From a virus: DNA of 21,580 bases. Below the pieces are notes generated by a model. That model saw nothing but the letters and a program-made list of their open reading frames with translations, was not told the DNA's origin and made no database searches. Each line of letters starts with the position of its first letter. Positions within the stretch are counted from its first letter, which is position 1. The stretch is taken from positions 1 through 21,580 of the IMG/VR virus record IMGVR_UViG_3300044637_001917. One strand, 5' to 3'. This document shows, piece after piece, positions 20,929 to 21,580 of the stretch. A program made the translations under genes and the position numbers.

Positions 20929-20963
20929 CGGGAGTCACAACATCCCGGTGTAACAACCGGGAT
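20929..20963 (+). promoter_or_regulatory. Competing hairpins / possible attenuator before the 96-aa gene
   Basis: ATCCCGGT-GTAACA-ACCGGGAT (20942-20963, perfect 8 bp) competes with CACGGGA pairing to TCCC(G)GTG upstream. A T-rich stretch (TCTTTTTCTTTT) starts about 10 nt after the second stem, too far for a textbook terminator but compatible with a leaky one. Confidence 0.5.
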
Positions 20964-20991
20964 TGCTGTAAAATCTTTTTCTTTTCAAGCC

Positions 20992-21010
20992 TTTCCCTTA
21001 AGGAGGGAAA
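20992..21010 (+). promoter_or_regulatory. Ribosome-binding-site hairpin 6 (loop TAAGG)
   Basis: TTTCCCT pairs perfectly with AGGGAAA around loop TAAGG. The start codon TTG 21012 follows at once; this RBS decides the TTG start of the 96-aa gene. Nearly identical to hairpin 5. Confidence 0.75.
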
Positions 21011-21011
21011 C

Positions 21012-21302
21012 TTGGAGTACATCGTAAGTCTCGTAATCGTGGTCGCCCTGATGGCAGGGCACCAGATGGCCCACTACCTGGCTTATGGCCAGGAGTGGGT
21101 GAACTTCAAAACGGAGACCCTGGGGCTCGTGGAGCTCCAGGTCGGCAAAACCACCGTCAAGGTGGTTCGTCTCTTCGAGGTGGCGGTCGCCACGGCGGTC
21201 GCTACGTGGTACCCAGTCGGGTACCTGGTGTCCGCCCTTATCTGCGAGGTATGGTCGGTATGGACGATCCGCAGAAAGATCGTCGCACGAAGAAACGCTT
21301 GA
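21012..21302 (+). CDS. 96-aa membrane protein, TTG start
   Basis: Begins LEYIVSLVIVVALMAGHQMA (N-terminal membrane segment; initiator read as Met), has a polar middle (KTETLGLVELQVGKTTVKVV), a second hydrophobic segment (ATWYPVGYLVSALICEVWSV) and a basic end (RRKIVARRNA). TTG is the only start placed correctly after TAAGGAGGG. Coding hairpins include CCTGGC/GCCAGG, AACCACC/GGTGGTT (21149-21167) and GGTACCC/GGGTACC (21208-21225). Not recognised. Confidence 0.65.
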   Translation: MEYIVSLVIVVALMAGHQMAHYLAYGQEWVNFKTETLGLVELQVGKTTVKVVRLFEVAVATAVATWYPVGYLVSALICEVWSVWTIRRKIVARRNA

Positions 21303-21332
21303 GTAACATCCCGTTAGGGTAGAGATACAATC

Positions 21333-21580
21333 ATGGTCTTCCAATTCAGCAACTTCCAACGCTTTGATTCTCCTTTGGTATATCAGGGAATGGAGTTCCA
21401 CACTGTAGAAAACTTCTACATGGCGATGAAGACACTTGATGTATCTGATCGCCGCCGTATTTCACTGATGAGTCCTGCTGATGCCAAGAAGGCAGGTAAG
21501 AAGCTGACTCTCCGTGAAGACTGGGACACGGTCAAAGAGCGTGTAATGCGCTATGCTTTGGACCACAAGTTCCAGGCCGG
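21333..21580 (+). CDS. NADAR-domain protein (YbiA-like), 3' end outside window
   Basis: First 82 residues of a NADAR family protein: FSNF near the N-terminus, QGMEFHTVENFYMAMKTLD with the conserved Glu of the family, SPADAKKAGK, then DWDTVKERVMRYALDHKF. NADAR proteins are N-glycosidases acting on ADP-ribose-type or riboflavin-pathway intermediates; some reverse guanine ADP-ribosylation in DarT-type toxin systems (established for the family). In a phage, a counter-defence or NAD-metabolism role is likely but inferred. RBS TAGGGT is modest. The coding sequence is less hairpin-rich and less GC-rich than the upstream genes. Confidence 0.85.
   Translation, partial: MVFQFSNFQRFDSPLVYQGMEFHTVENFYMAMKTLDVSDRRRISLMSPADAKKAGKKLTLREDWDTVKERVMRYALDHKFQA

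Noticed and set aside
21465-21490. CTGATGAGTCC, as in hammerhead ribozyme cores
   Set aside because: No complementary GGAC-GAAA follows and the sequence is within the NADAR coding frame.
1-21580. CRISPR array, tRNA or rRNA genes, insertion sequence
   Set aside because: Searched by eye on both strands; no regularly spaced repeats, cloverleaf, rRNA segments or transposase were seen.

Overview
The window looks like part of a tailed double-stranded DNA bacteriophage genome (Caudoviricetes). It carries a terminase, portal, prohead-protease-like protein, homing elements, Shine-Dalgarno-led genes and a bacterial-type lipoprotein. The host cannot be named from the sequence.

Left part (1-11848, minus strand, AT-rich): a tightly packed late module, mostly with 1-17 nt overlaps or gaps of a few nt. 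In order of transcription it holds a 150-aa protein, an 85-aa frame overlapping a Cys-cluster protein, a 75-aa protein, two glycine-rich hydrophobic proteins, a DEDDy-type exonuclease with a zinc ribbon, the large terminase interrupted in its Walker A motif by a LAGLIDADG intein, a 649-aa presumed virion protein, the portal, and a head maturation protease that runs off the left edge. A rho-independent terminator (11868-11908) separates it from a second minus-strand group (11933-13724): GIY-YIG endonuclease, lipoprotein trypsin-like protease, small Cys-rich protein and a 144-aa protein.

About 13725-13973 is a divergent control region. To its right everything is on the plus strand and markedly GC-richer: small orphan genes, probably early/host-takeover genes (inference), with long spacers. 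A strong terminator at 17258-17290 closes the first group. A 451-aa orphan gene and a run of short genes follow, some zinc-binding and some membrane proteins, and a NADAR-domain gene runs off the right edge.

The most unusual signal is RNA structure. From about 13.95 to 21.23 kb the plus strand reads as a near-continuous chain of short hairpins, in spacers and inside coding sequences alike. At six genes the ribosome-binding site itself lies in a hairpin whose five-base loop is TAAGG or a close variant and whose arms co-vary. Several leaders can form mutually exclusive hairpins. A 408-nt spacer carries three GCAA-tetraloop hairpins and could be a structured RNA. Late genes sampled by eye do not show this. 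I propose, as inference, that this phage module is selected for mRNA structure, perhaps for protection from ribonucleases or for translational control.
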